Source of the DNA: an uncultured Saccharospirillaceae bacterium
GTDB taxonomy: Bacteria > Pseudomonadota > Gammaproteobacteria > Pseudomonadales > Natronospirillaceae
NCBI GenBank assembly: GCA_913063165.1
Contig: CAJXZL010000005.1
Span: forward strand, 1-64,000
Reading direction: 5' to 3'
DNA: 64,000 bases
Shown here in pieces: positions 27,166 to 37,349 of this stretch. Both the position numbers and the translations under genes were made by a program. The notes beneath the pieces were generated by a model, which did not search any database, was not told where the DNA came from, and worked only from the letters and a program-made list of their open reading frames with translations. Within the stretch, counting starts at the first letter, position 1, and each line of letters starts with the position of its first letter.

Positions 27166-28326
27166 TTAATTCATCAAATTAAAAAAGAACAGCAGGATGT
27201 AATCCCAGATGCGTTTGAAAAATCCAGCTTCAGGCACATCTGCCAAAGCGACCAACTGCCGCTCTAATACAACCTCTCCATCAAGTGACACAGACAGAGT
27301 ACCTAACACATCACCCATGGCGACTGGCGCTTTGATAACGGGATTGATAGCAAGCTGTGCTTTCAATGCATTGTCTTCACCCTTGGGGTAGGTCACTATC
27401 GCATCGCTGCTTAGACCTAACTCAACGTTGTCGGACATCCCAGCCCATACACGACTGCTGTTTAATGGCGAGGCAGCTGTATAGAGGGCTTTGGTGGTGA
27501 AATAGCGAAAGCCATAGGACAGCAGCTTTAAGGATTCTTGCTCTCTTGAAGCCTCGCTTGACGCTCCCATCACTACCGAAATGAGTCGCATGCCATCTTC
27601 AGTAGCCGAGGCTACCAGGCAATAACCTGCTTCTTGGGTATGTCCCGTCTTAAGGCCATCGACATTCGGTGCACGCCACAACAATGAGTTGCGGTTGCTC
27701 TGGGTAATGTTGTTATAAGTAAATTCACGCTCTGCATACATGGGATAAAACCCTGCATGCTCCGTCACAATTTTCTGGGCCAAGATAGCCAAATCACGCG
27801 CGGTTGAGTAATGATCCGGTGCTGGCCAACCCGACGCATTAACATAGTTGGTATTGACCATGCCAAAAGCAGCGGCATACTGATTCATCATGCCGGCAAA
27901 CGCTTCTTCAGATCCTGCGACATGTTCAGCTAACGCAATGGCCGCGTCATTGCCCGACTGAATGATCAATCCACGCAACAAATCTTCAATACTGACCTGC
28001 GTATTGACCTCAACAAACATTTTTGAACCACCCCAGCTCCACGCTTTCTCACTGATCGTGGTTTTGTCTGACAACGAAATGCGGCCAGAAAGGATCTCAC
28101 TTTCGACAATATACGCGGTCATCAACTTGGTTAAACTGGCTGGCGGCAAACGCTCATCGGCATTTTTTTCAACAATGATCTTTGCGCTATTGGCATCCAT
28201 CAAAACATAGCCTGATGCGCCAATAGCGGGTGCCGCTGGAATAATGGCGGCCTGAAGGCTACCCGAGACCAACGCCCCTAGGAAACCCCACACTAAAACT
28301 GCTCTTTGAATGGTTCGGCTATGCAT
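27166..28326 (-). CDS. dacA: D-alanyl-D-alanine carboxypeptidase, PBP5/6 type
   Basis: DacA removes the last D-Ala from peptidoglycan stems in the periplasm. The 386 residues contain a signal peptide, the serine motif ASLTKLM (SxxK), IIQSGNDAAIAL (SxN) and LKTGHTQEAGY (KTG), the PBP5-like C-terminal domain, and an amphipathic membrane-anchor helix (FFKRIWDYILLFFFN). It follows rlpA and precedes ybeD. Confidence 0.96.
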   Translation of the reverse strand: MHSRTIQRAVLVWGFLGALVSGSLQAAIIPAAPAIGASGYVLMDANSAKIIVEKNADERLPPASLTKLMTAYIVESEILSGRISLSDKTTISEKAWSWGGSKMFVEVNTQVSIEDLLRGLIIQSGNDAAIALAEHVAGSEEAFAGMMNQYAAAFGMVNTNYVNASGWPAPDHYSTARDLAILAQKIVTEHAGFYPMYAEREFTYNNITQSNRNSLLWRAPNVDGLKTGHTQEAGYCLVASATEDGMRLISVVMGASSEASREQESLKLLSYGFRYFTTKALYTAASPLNSSRVWAGMSDNVELGLSSDAIVTYPKGEDNALKAQLAINPVIKAPVAMGDVLGTLSVSLDGEVVLERQLVALADVPEAGFFKRIWDYILLFFFNLMN

Positions 28327-28361
28327 GATAAATCCCGTGTAATTCTGTCAACTGGAAGAAA

Positions 28362-28381
28362 GGCGCTATTCTAACAGCGCC
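28362..28381 (-). terminator. Possible weak terminator between rlpA and dacA
   Basis: On the minus strand GGCGCT and AGCGCC form a six-base stem with an eight-base loop, followed by TTTCTT. The stem is short and the T run imperfect, so it may only reduce read-through from rlpA into dacA. Confidence 0.4.
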
Positions 28382-28427
28382 CAGTTTAATGTCAGCCTTA
28401 GACTTTCAAAAACTTGTGTAAAAACTG

Positions 28428-29306
28428 TCAGTGTAAAATGAGTGCATTCCCCAAACGGGCTTTTTTAAGGGTTTTTTGCAATTTTTCAGCGTCATTTTCG
28501 GACATGGGTCCGACTTTGACACGGTAATAGCTGCCAGTTTCAACAAATACTGGCCACTTTGTATATTTGAGTACCGCCGCTGCCATTTCATTGGCCCCTG
28601 ACGCTTGGGTGAAAGCGCCTACCTGTAAAAAAACTGAATCTGCTGTAGCCACTTGGTTGCCATGCTGCGCGCTAGTCACTGTTGGCTTGGCGTTGCTCTT
28701 AGCACTCAACACTTCAATTCTTACCCTTGCGGTTCCGAGACTTTGGTATCCCAATGCAACAGCGCCGGCATAACTCATGTCCAATACCCGACCGCCATGA
28801 AAGGGGCCGCGGTCATTAACCCGCGCCACCACTGACTTTCCATTATCGAGATTGGTCACCAAAATATAGGTAGGGATCGGTAAGGTTTTGTGGGCAGCAC
28901 TGACTTGGTACATATCAAAAATCTCGCCATTTGACGTCTTATGGCCGTGAAATTTAGCGCCATACCAACTGGCAACACCGGATTGCGTCCAACCTTCAGG
29001 CCGATCAACAATGGTGTAGGACGAGCCCCTTACCGTGTAGGGGCTCTTATTACCGCCAGGGCTTCTCGGTTCGTCAATCGGCACCACCGTTTTGATGACA
29101 TGCCCATCAAGCACGGTATCTGGGGCACGGTCTTGTTTGATGCTATAGCGAGAAGCCTGATATTGGTCTGCCGATGACTGATACGTAGTGTCTGATGAAA
29201 ATCGCGATGAGCAGCCAGCCAATAAAGCGACACACAGCATCAACACCCACTGCAGGGGGCTGTGCTGTGCATATTTCAATGGCCCAAACTGGTTCACCAC
29301 AAGCAT
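28428..29306 (-). CDS. rlpA: Septal ring lytic transglycosylase RlpA
   Basis: RlpA is an outer membrane lipoprotein that cuts denuded glycan strands at the septum. The 292-residue protein has a lipobox (LLAGC), the double-psi beta-barrel (GVASWYGAKFHGHKTSNGE with catalytic Glu, and ARVNDRGPFHGGRVLDMS with Asp), and a C-terminal SPOR domain (SVFLQVGAFTQASGANEMA) that targets it to division sites. The start is unclear; a shorter start about 22 residues in gives a tighter signal peptide. Confidence 0.95.
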   Translation of the reverse strand: MLVVNQFGPLKYAQHSPLQWVLMLCVALLAGCSSRFSSDTTYQSSADQYQASRYSIKQDRAPDTVLDGHVIKTVVPIDEPRSPGGNKSPYTVRGSSYTIVDRPEGWTQSGVASWYGAKFHGHKTSNGEIFDMYQVSAAHKTLPIPTYILVTNLDNGKSVVARVNDRGPFHGGRVLDMSYAGAVALGYQSLGTARVRIEVLSAKSNAKPTVTSAQHGNQVATADSVFLQVGAFTQASGANEMAAAVLKYTKWPVFVETGSYYRVKVGPMSENDAEKLQKTLKKARLGNALILH

Positions 29307-29491
29307 GACGTCAATACACCTAAATTAAAAACTGCAGTAAATTGTGAGTTTACCGCATTTTATGGGACAACAACCAATTTAGCGATTGACCCGCCTTACG
29401 CAACGCACAATGAACCAAACGTCAGCGACCCAATATGGCGTGCCAGTACCTATTCTCAGCCATGGCGAAAGCACACAGCACCAACTGGTCT

Positions 29492-29833
29492 TTAAAAAAA
29501 TGGCCGAACTTCAACCGGCGCACGACAGGCAATAGTCGCCTTATGCGCCCAATATAAGGCAGCAGCCTCATCCGGAACGTCTAAGACCCAAAATCCGCCG
29601 ACGTGTTCATGGGTCGGCAAATAGGGTCCATCTGTCTCAACCGATAGACCCGATGCATCTAGCCTAACCGATTTCGCCTGCGACACGGGTTTCAAACCAC
29701 CAACGAATACCCGAACACCGGCGGCCACCATGTCATCATTAAGGGTGTCAATATCACGCGACATAGCCGCGTCTTCCGCAACAGCGGGATCGTAATTATC
29801 TGGGCGGTGAATTGCCACCAAATATTGGGCCAT
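29492..29833 (-). CDS. YciI/YCII-related protein
   Basis: The 113-residue protein resembles the YCII-related family (DGPF group): MAQYLVAIHRPDNYDP at the N terminus, then ETDGPYLPTHEHVGGFWVLDVPDEAAALYWAHKA, with the DGPY and HEHVGG motifs. These dimeric ferredoxin-fold proteins are of mostly unknown function; some are found near ECF sigma factors, which is not so here. It stands alone. Confidence 0.85.
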   Translation of the reverse strand: MAQYLVAIHRPDNYDPAVAEDAAMSRDIDTLNDDMVAAGVRVFVGGLKPVSQAKSVRLDASGLSVETDGPYLPTHEHVGGFWVLDVPDEAAALYWAHKATIACRAPVEVRPFF

Positions 29834-29898
29834 GTGGCCTCCTCTAGTCTGAGTGATGGGTCTGAGCGAAGGGTTTGCTTAACACATCACTGGCGTGG

Positions 29899-30105
29899 TT
29901 ATTTCTCTGAATCCGCTGGGTTCTTTACACCAGACAAAATCTTACCCAGTGTGGCACCGACTGCTGCCCCGATCGCAATACCCAATGCGATCCACAGACC
30001 GGTATCATCTGTTATCTGACCGATAATGGCACCCACAACCACGCCCATGCTGACACCGATGCCAATGGCTTTTTCCGATGATTGCTGTGACTGACCTTTT
30101 TTCAT
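29899..30105 (-). CDS. Small glycine-zipper membrane protein
   Basis: This 68-residue protein has two Gly/Ala-rich hydrophobic stretches (AIGIGVSMGVVVGAIIGQI and ALGIAIGAAVGATLGKILSG) with GxxxG spacing, typical of glycine-zipper membrane proteins. The ATG at 30105 follows AAGGAG by five bases, which rules out the longer frame from 30135. Function is unknown. Confidence 0.7.
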   Translation of the reverse strand: MKKGQSQQSSEKAIGIGVSMGVVVGAIIGQITDDTGLWIALGIAIGAAVGATLGKILSGVKNPADSEK

Positions 30106-30634
30106 GCTGTCTCCTTGACGCGATTCCCGTGCCAAATTGATGCGGTTAGGTAATGACTACAATAATGGCTGCATCGGCGGAAAAATTATCAGGATGCCAG
30201 CCGCGGCTTCCATTTTTAAGAGTTTGTGAATGGATCTGTCGTGCGACTATAGGTTGAGACGCGCGAGCTACTCATAATGTATCTCACCTGTCCCAATGAC
30301 TGGAATGGTTACTCCAGTCAATGGAATAACAACCCTGACAATTCCCTCTAGCATCGCGCTAGGAACCATGCACCATGCACCATGCACCGCTGTATATGAT
30401 ACGCAGTTTGCCGTTGAGAGATCAATTATCGAAGATGACCTAGGTCTGCCAAAGAACCCACCCTGCCAGCCCCGATGTGGCGTCACTCTGGCGTCAATCT
30501 GAGCAGTATCTAGGCGACCATTTTCACGAACACCCTATTCCGCGGCATAGTCCTCATCACAGCGCAATGTGTCGTGGACCAGGGCAATGTTGCGCGTTTG
30601 AGCGCCAGTGCCTTAAGCAAGACAAATCCCAGAC
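30106..30634. other. Intergenic stretch of about 530 bp without a recognised gene
   Basis: No frame here has a credible ribosome site together with recognisable protein motifs. Frames of 70-100 codons exist on both strands (for example minus 30268-30486) but resemble nothing known to me. A 7-base unit ACCATGC is repeated three times in tandem at 30365-30385 with a partial fourth copy. It may be a worn remnant of a lost gene or a regulatory spacer. Confidence 0.5.
30365..30388 (+). repeat. Short tandem repeat, 7-base unit
   Basis: ACCATGC occurs three times without interruption and is followed by ACC. It is in the gene-free stretch upstream of the guaA terminator. Confidence 0.85.
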
Positions 30635-30668
30635 AAAAAAGCCGCAGCGGGTTAGGCGGCGGCTTTTT
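30635..30668. terminator. Terminator after guaA
   Basis: GCCGC and GCGGC arms are flanked by A6 on the left and T5 on the right, so the minus-strand transcript ends in a GC stem followed by six T residues. It lies 28 bases after the guaA stop and could act in both directions. Confidence 0.8.
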
Positions 30669-30695
30669 GTTTGGAGGACATGCAATGATGAGACT

Positions 30696-32270
30696 CTATT
30701 CCCACTCAATTGTCGCTGGTGGCTTAGACGATACGTCATATACCACACGCGAAATGTGCTCAATCTCATTAATAATGCGATTGGAAATACGCTCAATTAA
30801 CTCGTAAGGCAAATGTGCCCATCGCGCGGTCATGAAGTCGATGGTTTCTACGGCGCGCAATGACACTACCCACTCGTACCGACGGCCGTCTCCGACCACG
30901 CCCACCGATTTTACCGGCAGGAAAACCACAAACGACTGACTGGTCTTGTGATACCAGCCAGAGCGGTGCAGCTCTTCCATAAAAATGGCATCGGCGTCAC
31001 GTAAGATGTCGGCATATTCTTTGGTCACTTCACCCAATATCCGTACGCCCAAACCAGGACCAGGAAACGGATGGCGGTAAACCATGTCGTAAGGCAAGCC
31101 CAAAGCCAAACCGACTTTGCGGACTTCGTCTTTAAACAGTTCACGCAGAGGCTCAACCAAAGACATCTTCATATCATCAGGCAATCCACCCACATTGTGG
31201 TGAGATTTAATGACATGCGCCTTGCCGGTTTTTGAAGCCGCTGATTCGATCACGTCAGGATAAATAGTGCCCTGTGCCAAGAAATCAACATCTTGAATCA
31301 GGCCTGCTTGTTCATCAAACACATCAATAAATGTGTTACCGATGATTTTTCGTTTTTGCTCTGGATCAGAGATGCCTTTCAACCCAGACAAGAATTGGTC
31401 TTCAGCATCGACACGAATCACTTTGACACCCATGTTGTCAGCAAACATCTTCATGACCGCGTCGCCTTCGTTTTTACGAAGCAAGCCATTGTCTACAAAT
31501 ACACAGGTGAGCTGCTTGCCAATGGCTTTATGCAGCAAGGCAGCCACTACGGACGAATCCACGCCACCAGACAAACCCAGCAATACCCGGCGATTGCCAA
31601 CCTGAGCCATCACTCGCTTGGTCATGTCTTCAATAATGTTTTCAGCCGTCCATAAGGCGTCACAGTCACAGAACGTGCGAACAAAGCGTTCGATGATATC
31701 TAGACCTTTCAGGGTATGGGTCACTTCTGGATGAAACTGCAAACCATAAAATTGGCGCTCATCATCTGCCATAGCTGCAATGGGACAACTTGGCGTTGAC
31801 GCCATGAGGGCAAATCCCTTAGGCATCGAAGATACTTTATCACCATGACTCATCCACACATCGAGGACGGGTTGGCCATTTTCTTTACGGTCGATCAAGT
31901 CTTTGAGCAGCTTACCTTGCTCGTGTACCACTACTTCTGCATAGCCAAACTCACGGGAATTTGACGTGGTAACAGAACCACCTAGCTGAGTGGCCATGGT
32001 TTGCATGCCGTAGCAAATACCCAATACAGGAATACCCATGCCAAACACAATTTCAGGAGCGCGAGGCGAATCGTCACCCGTCACTGATTCCGGACCACCA
32101 GAGAGAATAATGCCTTTGGGGTTATATGCCTGAATGTCAGCATCCGACATATCATAAGCATGAATTTCACAGTACACACCAATCTCGCGAATGCGGCGAG
32201 CAATCAGCTGAGTGTATTGTGAGCCGAAGTCCAGAATCAATATTTTTTGTGCATGTATGTCACGAGACAT
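30696..32270 (-). CDS. guaA: GMP synthase (glutamine-hydrolysing)
   Basis: GuaA aminates XMP to GMP. The 524 residues have an N-terminal class I glutamine amidotransferase domain with catalytic Cys 86 in LGICYGMQ and the His-Glu pair in FHPEVTHT, then the ATP-pyrophosphatase loop [11 protein letters not shown], and the dimerisation domain ending in [15 protein letters not shown]. It is 26 bases after guaB, in one operon. Confidence 0.98.
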   Translation of the reverse strand: MSRDIHAQKILILDFGSQYTQLIARRIREIGVYCEIHAYDMSDADIQAYNPKGIILSGGPESVTGDDSPRAPEIVFGMGIPVLGICYGMQTMATQLGGSVTTSNSREFGYAEVVVHEQGKLLKDLIDRKENGQPVLDVWMSHGDKVSSMPKGFALMASTPSCPIAAMADDERQFYGLQFHPEVTHTLKGLDIIERFVRTFCDCDALWTAENIIEDMTKRVMAQVGNRRVLLGLSGGVDSSVVAALLHKAIGKQLTCVFVDNGLLRKNEGDAVMKMFADNMGVKVIRVDAEDQFLSGLKGISDPEQKRKIIGNTFIDVFDEQAGLIQDVDFLAQGTIYPDVIESAASKTGKAHVIKSHHNVGGLPDDMKMSLVEPLRELFKDEVRKVGLALGLPYDMVYRHPFPGPGLGVRILGEVTKEYADILRDADAIFMEELHRSGWYHKTSQSFVVFLPVKSVGVVGDGRRYEWVVSLRAVETIDFMTARWAHLPYELIERISNRIINEIEHISRVVYDVSSKPPATIEWE

Positions 32271-32296
32271 GTATAGAATCCTATGCTGAAACGGGT

Positions 32297-33766
32297 TTAG
32301 CCCATGCGGTAGTTAGGGGCTTCTTTCGTGATCTGAACATCATGGACGTGCGATTCCTTAATGCCTGCGCCAGTAATGCGCACGAACTCAGGTTTGCTAC
32401 GCATTTCTTCAATCGTCCGACAACCGGTATAGCCCATCGCAGCCCGCAGGCCACCTAATTGCTGGTGCAACACACCGGCCAAAGGACCTTTCACAGCAAT
32501 GCGTCCCTCAATACCTTCTGGTACCAGTTTCTCTACACCACTTTCAACGGTTTGGAAATAACGATCGGATGAACCCTGAGATTGCGCCATCGCGCCCAAT
32601 GAACCCATGCCGCGGTAAGACTTATAGGTGCGACCTTGGAACAGTTCGACCTCACCAGGGGATTCATCGGTACCTGCAAACATACTGCCCGCCATAACCA
32701 CTGAAGCACCTGCAGCGATGGCTTTAGCGATATCGCCTGAAAAACGAATACCGCCGTCAGCGATTAGGGGGATGTCAAAGGCTTTCAACGCTTCGGATAC
32801 GTTTGCCACTGCGGAAATCTGGGGCACACCGATGCCTGCAACAATACGGGTTGTACAAATAGAGCCTGGGCCAATGCCAACCTTTACACCATCTGCGCCC
32901 ACTTCAGCCAAGGCAATTGCCGCCTCAGCAGTAGCAATGTTGCCACCAATGACGTCTATCTGTGGATAGGTGTCTTTAACCCACTTTACGCGGTCAATAA
33001 CGCCTTTTGAATGACCGTGAGCCGTATCAACCACAATGAGGTCAACGCCTGCTTCAACCAAGGCAGCAACACGATCAGGGGTTTCTGGACCCGTGCCAAC
33101 TGCGGCGCCAACGCGTAGCTGGCCTTCTGCGTCTTTACAGGCATTTGGCCAGGTTTTCGCTTTGGCGATGTCTTTCACAGTCACCAAGCCTTTGAGCTTG
33201 AAGTTGTCATCTACCATCAATATTTTTTCAATACGGTGAATATGCAACAACTCTTGAATTTTGTCTTTGCCAGTACCTTCTTTAACCGTCACCAGTTTGT
33301 CTTTTGGCGTCATAATGCCAGACACCGATTGGTTCAAGTCTTTTTCGAAACGCACGTCTCGACTGGTCACGATTCCTACTAGGTCATCTCCCAACATCAC
33401 AGGCACGCCGGAGATATTATTTTCTCCAGTCACTGCCAACAGGTCTCTGACAGAAGCAGTAGCTTGAATGGTAATCGGCTTTCTCACGACACCAGCTTCA
33501 AATTTCTTAACCTGACGCACTTCATAGGCTTGCTGTGAAATGGTCATGTTCTTGTGAATGATGCCCAAACCACCTTCTTGTGCGATAGCAATCGCCAAAC
33601 GGTGTTCAGTAACTGTGTCCATAGCAGCTGATACGATAGGGATGTTGACCATAATGTTGCGAGAAATACGCGATCGTAGCGACACTTCTTTAGGCAAAAC
33701 TTCTGAATACCCAGGAACGAGTAATACATCGTCAAATGTTAAAGCATCTTCTTTTATACGTAACAT
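32297..33766 (-). CDS. guaB: Inosine-5'-monophosphate dehydrogenase
   Basis: GuaB oxidises IMP to XMP with NAD. The 489 residues show the catalytic Cys loop [11 protein letters not shown], the two CBS domains (about 95-200, with [15 protein letters not shown]), and the flap and mobile region GMGSLGAM. The ATG at 33766 gives the family start [16 protein letters not shown]; the in-frame TTG at 33775 is not used. It is divergent from xseA with a shared 223-base promoter region. Confidence 0.98.
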   Translation of the reverse strand: MLRIKEDALTFDDVLLVPGYSEVLPKEVSLRSRISRNIMVNIPIVSAAMDTVTEHRLAIAIAQEGGLGIIHKNMTISQQAYEVRQVKKFEAGVVRKPITIQATASVRDLLAVTGENNISGVPVMLGDDLVGIVTSRDVRFEKDLNQSVSGIMTPKDKLVTVKEGTGKDKIQELLHIHRIEKILMVDDNFKLKGLVTVKDIAKAKTWPNACKDAEGQLRVGAAVGTGPETPDRVAALVEAGVDLIVVDTAHGHSKGVIDRVKWVKDTYPQIDVIGGNIATAEAAIALAEVGADGVKVGIGPGSICTTRIVAGIGVPQISAVANVSEALKAFDIPLIADGGIRFSGDIAKAIAAGASVVMAGSMFAGTDESPGEVELFQGRTYKSYRGMGSLGAMAQSQGSSDRYFQTVESGVEKLVPEGIEGRIAVKGPLAGVLHQQLGGLRAAMGYTGCRTIEEMRSKPEFVRITGAGIKESHVHDVQITKEAPNYRMG

Positions 33767-33858
33767 GGTCTGCAATACCCCTTATCAAACTTGATCTACA
33801 CGGGGTGACCTCGGGTTCAAAAACCCTTACATTTAGGCCACTTGTAATTTGGCGCGCG

Positions 33859-33886
33859 ATTATAACGCTATTTGCTAAATTGAAAA
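33859..33886 (-). promoter_or_regulatory. Putative sigma-70 promoter of guaBA
   Basis: On the minus strand a perfect TATAAT (-10) lies 16 bases after TTTTCA (-35), followed by a GC-rich stretch CGCGCGCC. GC-rich discriminators accompany stringent control, which fits guaBA in E. coli. The site is about 93 bases upstream of guaB. Confidence 0.6.
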
Positions 33887-33989
33887 GTTTTATGGTCTAA
33901 TTCACGTTTAGTCTAACGTGCCGTTTTGCGGCCTACAACAACGCATCCTGTATTAACAGGTATTTCGACACGTTGACAAAGGGAATGTC

Positions 33990-35339
33990 ATGTACCCCAA
34001 CGCCCCTGCTACAAACACCTCCCCTGCTGAGTCGTCTCCATTAACGGTGAGTCAACTCAACCACCAAGCCCGTTATTTGCTAGAAAATCAATTCAGCCAC
34101 ATCCAAGTTACCGGAGAAGTGTCCAATTTAGCCAAGCCTGCATCGGGACATTTATATTTCACGCTGAAAGATGCTAACGCCCAATTAAAGGTAGCGTTGT
34201 TTCGCTCTCGGGTCGGCCGGTTTATTCCGAACAATGGCGACAAAATTGTGGTGTCAGGAAAAATCAGCCTGTACGAACCGCGAGGCGATTATCAAATGAT
34301 CGCTAGCGCCGTGCAACCAGCGGGTGAAGGCGACTTACAGCAAGCCTATTTGCGATTGAAAGCCTCACTAGAGCAAGAAGGTTTGTTTGATCCACAGCGT
34401 AAAAAAGCCATGCCAAAGCAGGTACATTGCATTGGGGTGGTGACCTCAGCATCTGGGGCAGCCATTCACGATATTCTCACCGTATTAAAACGCCGCTTTC
34501 CGTCTATATCCGTCATTCTTTATCCAGTTGCGGTACAGGGTACCGACGCGGGACAGCAAATTGCCAACGCCATTGCCACGGCAAATCGTTGGCCGCAATG
34601 TGACGTATTGATTGTCGGCAGAGGTGGCGGTTCATTGGAAGATTTGTGGGCCTTTAATGAAGAAGTTGTCGCCCGCGCAATCGTCGCCAGCGACCTCCCT
34701 ATTGTCAGTGCAGTTGGGCACGAAGTGGACTTCAGCATTGCAGACTTCGCCGCGGACCTGCGGGCGGCTACGCCCTCGGCTGCAGCAGAATTACTCAGCC
34801 CCGATCGATTCGAATTGATGCAAACGTTTGATCATAAAGAGCAGCAACTCGCCTCGGCAATGAACCAGCGCCTTCGCACTGGGCGCCAACAAGTCGACAA
34901 CTTAAAGGCCCGCCTAAGACATCCTGGCGATCGGGTAAAAGAGCAGAGAAATATGCTCGCGCAACTGCACCTACGATTGACTGGTGCCCAGCAGGCATTA
35001 CTGCTTCAAGAACGCACACTGATACAACAATTGGCCAGCCGTGTCGCACAACAACACCCGGCTAAAACCATACAAAGACACCAGGAATGGATTTCTCGAC
35101 TAGACAGCCAATTGGTTGTTGCTATAAAAGCAGACATTAAAAACGCACAGCAACAGCACCAAAGCCTTGCTAGAGCCCTTAATGCAGTGAGCCCTTTGTC
35201 GACGTTAGAACGCGGTTATGCGATCGTACAGGACAGTGACGGAAAGGCATTAACCCGCAGTGAAGGCGTGGCCATTGGCGATAAAATTAACATTAGGCTC
35301 CATGAGGGTAACCTTGCGGCAGAAATTATTGCTGAGTAA
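33990..35339 (+). CDS. xseA: Exodeoxyribonuclease VII large subunit
   Basis: XseA with XseB degrades single-stranded DNA. The 449 residues have the N-terminal OB fold (IQVTGEVSNLAKPASGHLYFTLKD), the catalytic domain with GVVTSASGAAIHDIL and VGRGGGSLEDLWAFNEE, a long coiled-coil part, and the C-terminal LERGYAIV block. No xseB is next to it, which is usual. The frame ends 16 bases from convergent acpS. Confidence 0.96.
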   Translation: MYPNAPATNTSPAESSPLTVSQLNHQARYLLENQFSHIQVTGEVSNLAKPASGHLYFTLKDANAQLKVALFRSRVGRFIPNNGDKIVVSGKISLYEPRGDYQMIASAVQPAGEGDLQQAYLRLKASLEQEGLFDPQRKKAMPKQVHCIGVVTSASGAAIHDILTVLKRRFPSISVILYPVAVQGTDAGQQIANAIATANRWPQCDVLIVGRGGGSLEDLWAFNEEVVARAIVASDLPIVSAVGHEVDFSIADFAADLRAATPSAAAELLSPDRFELMQTFDHKEQQLASAMNQRLRTGRQQVDNLKARLRHPGDRVKEQRNMLAQLHLRLTGAQQALLLQERTLIQQLASRVAQQHPAKTIQRHQEWISRLDSQLVVAIKADIKNAQQQHQSLARALNAVSPLSTLERGYAIVQDSDGKALTRSEGVAIGDKINIRLHEGNLAAEIIAE

Positions 35340-35355
35340 AGTGCGTCGGCAAGCC

Positions 35356-35730
35356 CTAATCTAACACCACAAAAGCGGTGGCATAGCGTTGCTCATCACT
35401 GATACTCAGATGACAGTTGTGTGCACCTATCAGGTGTAACCGATCCAATGCGCCACCAGTAAGCCGCGCCTTGGGTGCGCCATTCTCATCATTAAATATC
35501 GTAATATCCTGCCAGCTAACACCCCTTCCAATGCCAGTTCCCAAAGCCTTGGCTACGGCTTCCTTGGCAGCAAAACGCTTTGCGAGGAAACGCGCGGGAT
35601 GGGTTAAAGCGTGATACTGAACTTGTTCTTCATCGGTTAATATTCGCTGCACAAACCGCTCACCTTGGCGTTCGATGACCGCTTCTAGCCGTGAAATTTC
35701 AACCAAGTCTGTTCCGATACCAGCAATCAT
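35356..35730 (-). CDS. acpS: Holo-[acyl-carrier-protein] synthase
   Basis: AcpS adds the phosphopantetheine arm to acyl carrier protein. The 124 residues show IGTDLVEISRLE (Asp 8) and RFAAKEAVAKALGTG (Glu 57) for magnesium, with the usual ISDEQRYATAFVV end. It overlaps recO by four bases. pdxJ, often between recO and acpS, is absent here. Confidence 0.96.
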   Translation of the reverse strand: MIAGIGTDLVEISRLEAVIERQGERFVQRILTDEEQVQYHALTHPARFLAKRFAAKEAVAKALGTGIGRGVSWQDITIFNDENGAPKARLTGGALDRLHLIGAHNCHLSISDEQRYATAFVVLD

Positions 35731-36434
35731 GTCTTTGCTCCTAAATCACCTGTCGCCCTGTCCATAACTTGGCGCAAAAGGGTGCGGGTGTGCAATGTTT
35801 GACCTTCTAAATGTAGGTCAATTTCTCGAGAAAATATGCCACGGGCATGGTGCAGTGCACCAGCAAGGTGCCATTCGTTGCGATCAATGGCTATCAGATG
35901 CTCACCAGAAATGGCATTAGGAACAACGGGACTACGTTCGAATCCCGTACCCACACAGTGCCTATAATGGCCTTCAGGAACAATCGCTCTGCCGTCAAGT
36001 GACTGTTTGAATTCAAGGGCAAAACCCAATTCTGCTAGCAAGGTTCTTTCAAAATATCGCAATGCCGCGCGCTCTTGATGTTGCTTCGAGATGAGGGTGA
36101 GTGTACTGCTATAGAGTCCGAACAGCGCCACACTATTGCCCTGTAATGGCCACAACCGCGTGATCAGCTCGTTGAGATACAGGCCAAAATACAGCCGGTG
36201 TTCTTGAAGATGGTGGATAGGGCCAGACGGCACCCACGAGCGCATTTGATGACTGGCTCCCTGCCCTCGAAAATCAACATCCAGCTTCTGAAACAGTGGC
36301 ATGGGGTGTTTGTCCACTTTCCGTCGGAAGTGCAACCGACCCAGATCTGGTGTTAGGAGTTCAATCCGTTCTTGGCCCGTCTCAAGTGCTTGCCTGTGCA
36401 ACACGTAAGCGGGCTGAGATCGAATAGTTGACAT
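35727..36434 (-). CDS. recO: DNA repair protein RecO
   Basis: RecO helps load RecA on SSB-coated DNA. The 235-residue protein has an N-terminal OB fold (PAYVLHRQALETGQERIELLTPDLGRL) and a helical C-terminal domain with RYFERTLLAELGFAL. The position between era and acpS is conserved. It lies three bases after era. Confidence 0.93.
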   Translation of the reverse strand: MSTIRSQPAYVLHRQALETGQERIELLTPDLGRLHFRRKVDKHPMPLFQKLDVDFRGQGASHQMRSWVPSGPIHHLQEHRLYFGLYLNELITRLWPLQGNSVALFGLYSSTLTLISKQHQERAALRYFERTLLAELGFALEFKQSLDGRAIVPEGHYRHCVGTGFERSPVVPNAISGEHLIAIDRNEWHLAGALHHARGIFSREIDLHLEGQTLHTRTLLRQVMDRATGDLGAKT

Positions 36435-36437
36435 GAT

Positions 36438-37349
36438 TTAAATGTCGAGATAGCCAAGGCTCTTCAGTGCGCGCTCGTCGTCTGACCAGCCCCCTTTTAC
36501 CTTGACCCAAAGATGCAACATGATTTTAGCGTCAAAGAGATTTTCCATATCTTTGCGCGCTTCAGTACCAATGGACTTTAAGCGTGAACCTTGATCACCA
36601 ATAACAATGCGCTTCTGGCCTTTTCGTGCCACCAAGATCGCCGCATGAATGTGCAACACACGGCCTTCAAATTGCCATTGCTCGATTTCTACCGCGATGT
36701 CGTAGGGCACTTCATCGCCCAATTGACGCAGGACTTTTTCCCTGACAATTTCAGCTGCCATAAACCGTTCGGATCGATCGGTAATTTGATCTTCTGGATA
36801 ATAATGAAGGCTACGCGGCATCAAGCCGGACACAATACTTACCAATTGGTTGAGGTTGTGCCCCTTAAGCGCAGACAATGGCACCACATGATCAAATGAT
36901 CGAATGGCACTGATTTTTTCGATATGCGGCAACAAACTTTCTTTGTTGTCGATTTGATCAATTTTATTGATCGCCAAAATCACTGGACAGTTCACCGACT
37001 TCACGTGCTCGAGCACATACTCATCTTCGGCAGTCCACTGGAGGCGGTCAATCAAAAATACAACAACGTCAACGTCTTTTAATGCGGCGCTGGCTGTGCG
37101 GTTCATAAACCGATTAATGGCTTTTTCTTGACCCAGGTGTAATCCGGGCGTGTCGACAAATACAATTTGGGTCTTGTCTTCAGTATGGATCCCGACAATT
37201 TGTTGGCGCGTTGTTTGCGGTTTGCGTGAGGTGATACTGATCTTTTGCCCCAGAATGTGGTTCATTAACGTCGATTTCCCGACGTTTGGTCGACCAACGA
37301 TGGCAACATAACCACAGTGTGTATCTAACTGAAACTCTTTGGTGGTCAT
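36438..37349 (-). CDS. era: GTPase Era
   Basis: Era binds 16S rRNA and aids 30S assembly. The 303 residues have G1 GRPNVGKST (19-27), G3 DTPG, G4 NKID, and the C-terminal KH domain with [17 protein letters not shown] and a final [16 protein letters not shown]. It overlaps the rnc stop by four bases. Confidence 0.98.
   Translation of the reverse strand: MTTKEFQLDTHCGYVAIVGRPNVGKSTLMNHILGQKISITSRKPQTTRQQIVGIHTEDKTQIVFVDTPGLHLGQEKAINRFMNRTASAALKDVDVVVFLIDRLQWTAEDEYVLEHVKSVNCPVILAINKIDQIDNKESLLPHIEKISAIRSFDHVVPLSALKGHNLNQLVSIVSGLMPRSLHYYPEDQITDRSERFMAAEIVREKVLRQLGDEVPYDIAVEIEQWQFEGRVLHIHAAILVARKGQKRIVIGDQGSRLKSIGTEARKDMENLFDAKIMLHLWVKVKGGWSDDERALKSLGYLDI

Noticed and set aside
28567-29177. Plus-strand frames opposite rlpA
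   Set aside because: Shadows of a well-supported gene; no ribosome sites or family motifs.
30268-30486. 72-codon minus-strand frame upstream of the guaA terminator
   Set aside because: No ribosome site, no recognised motif; listed only as gene-free sequence.
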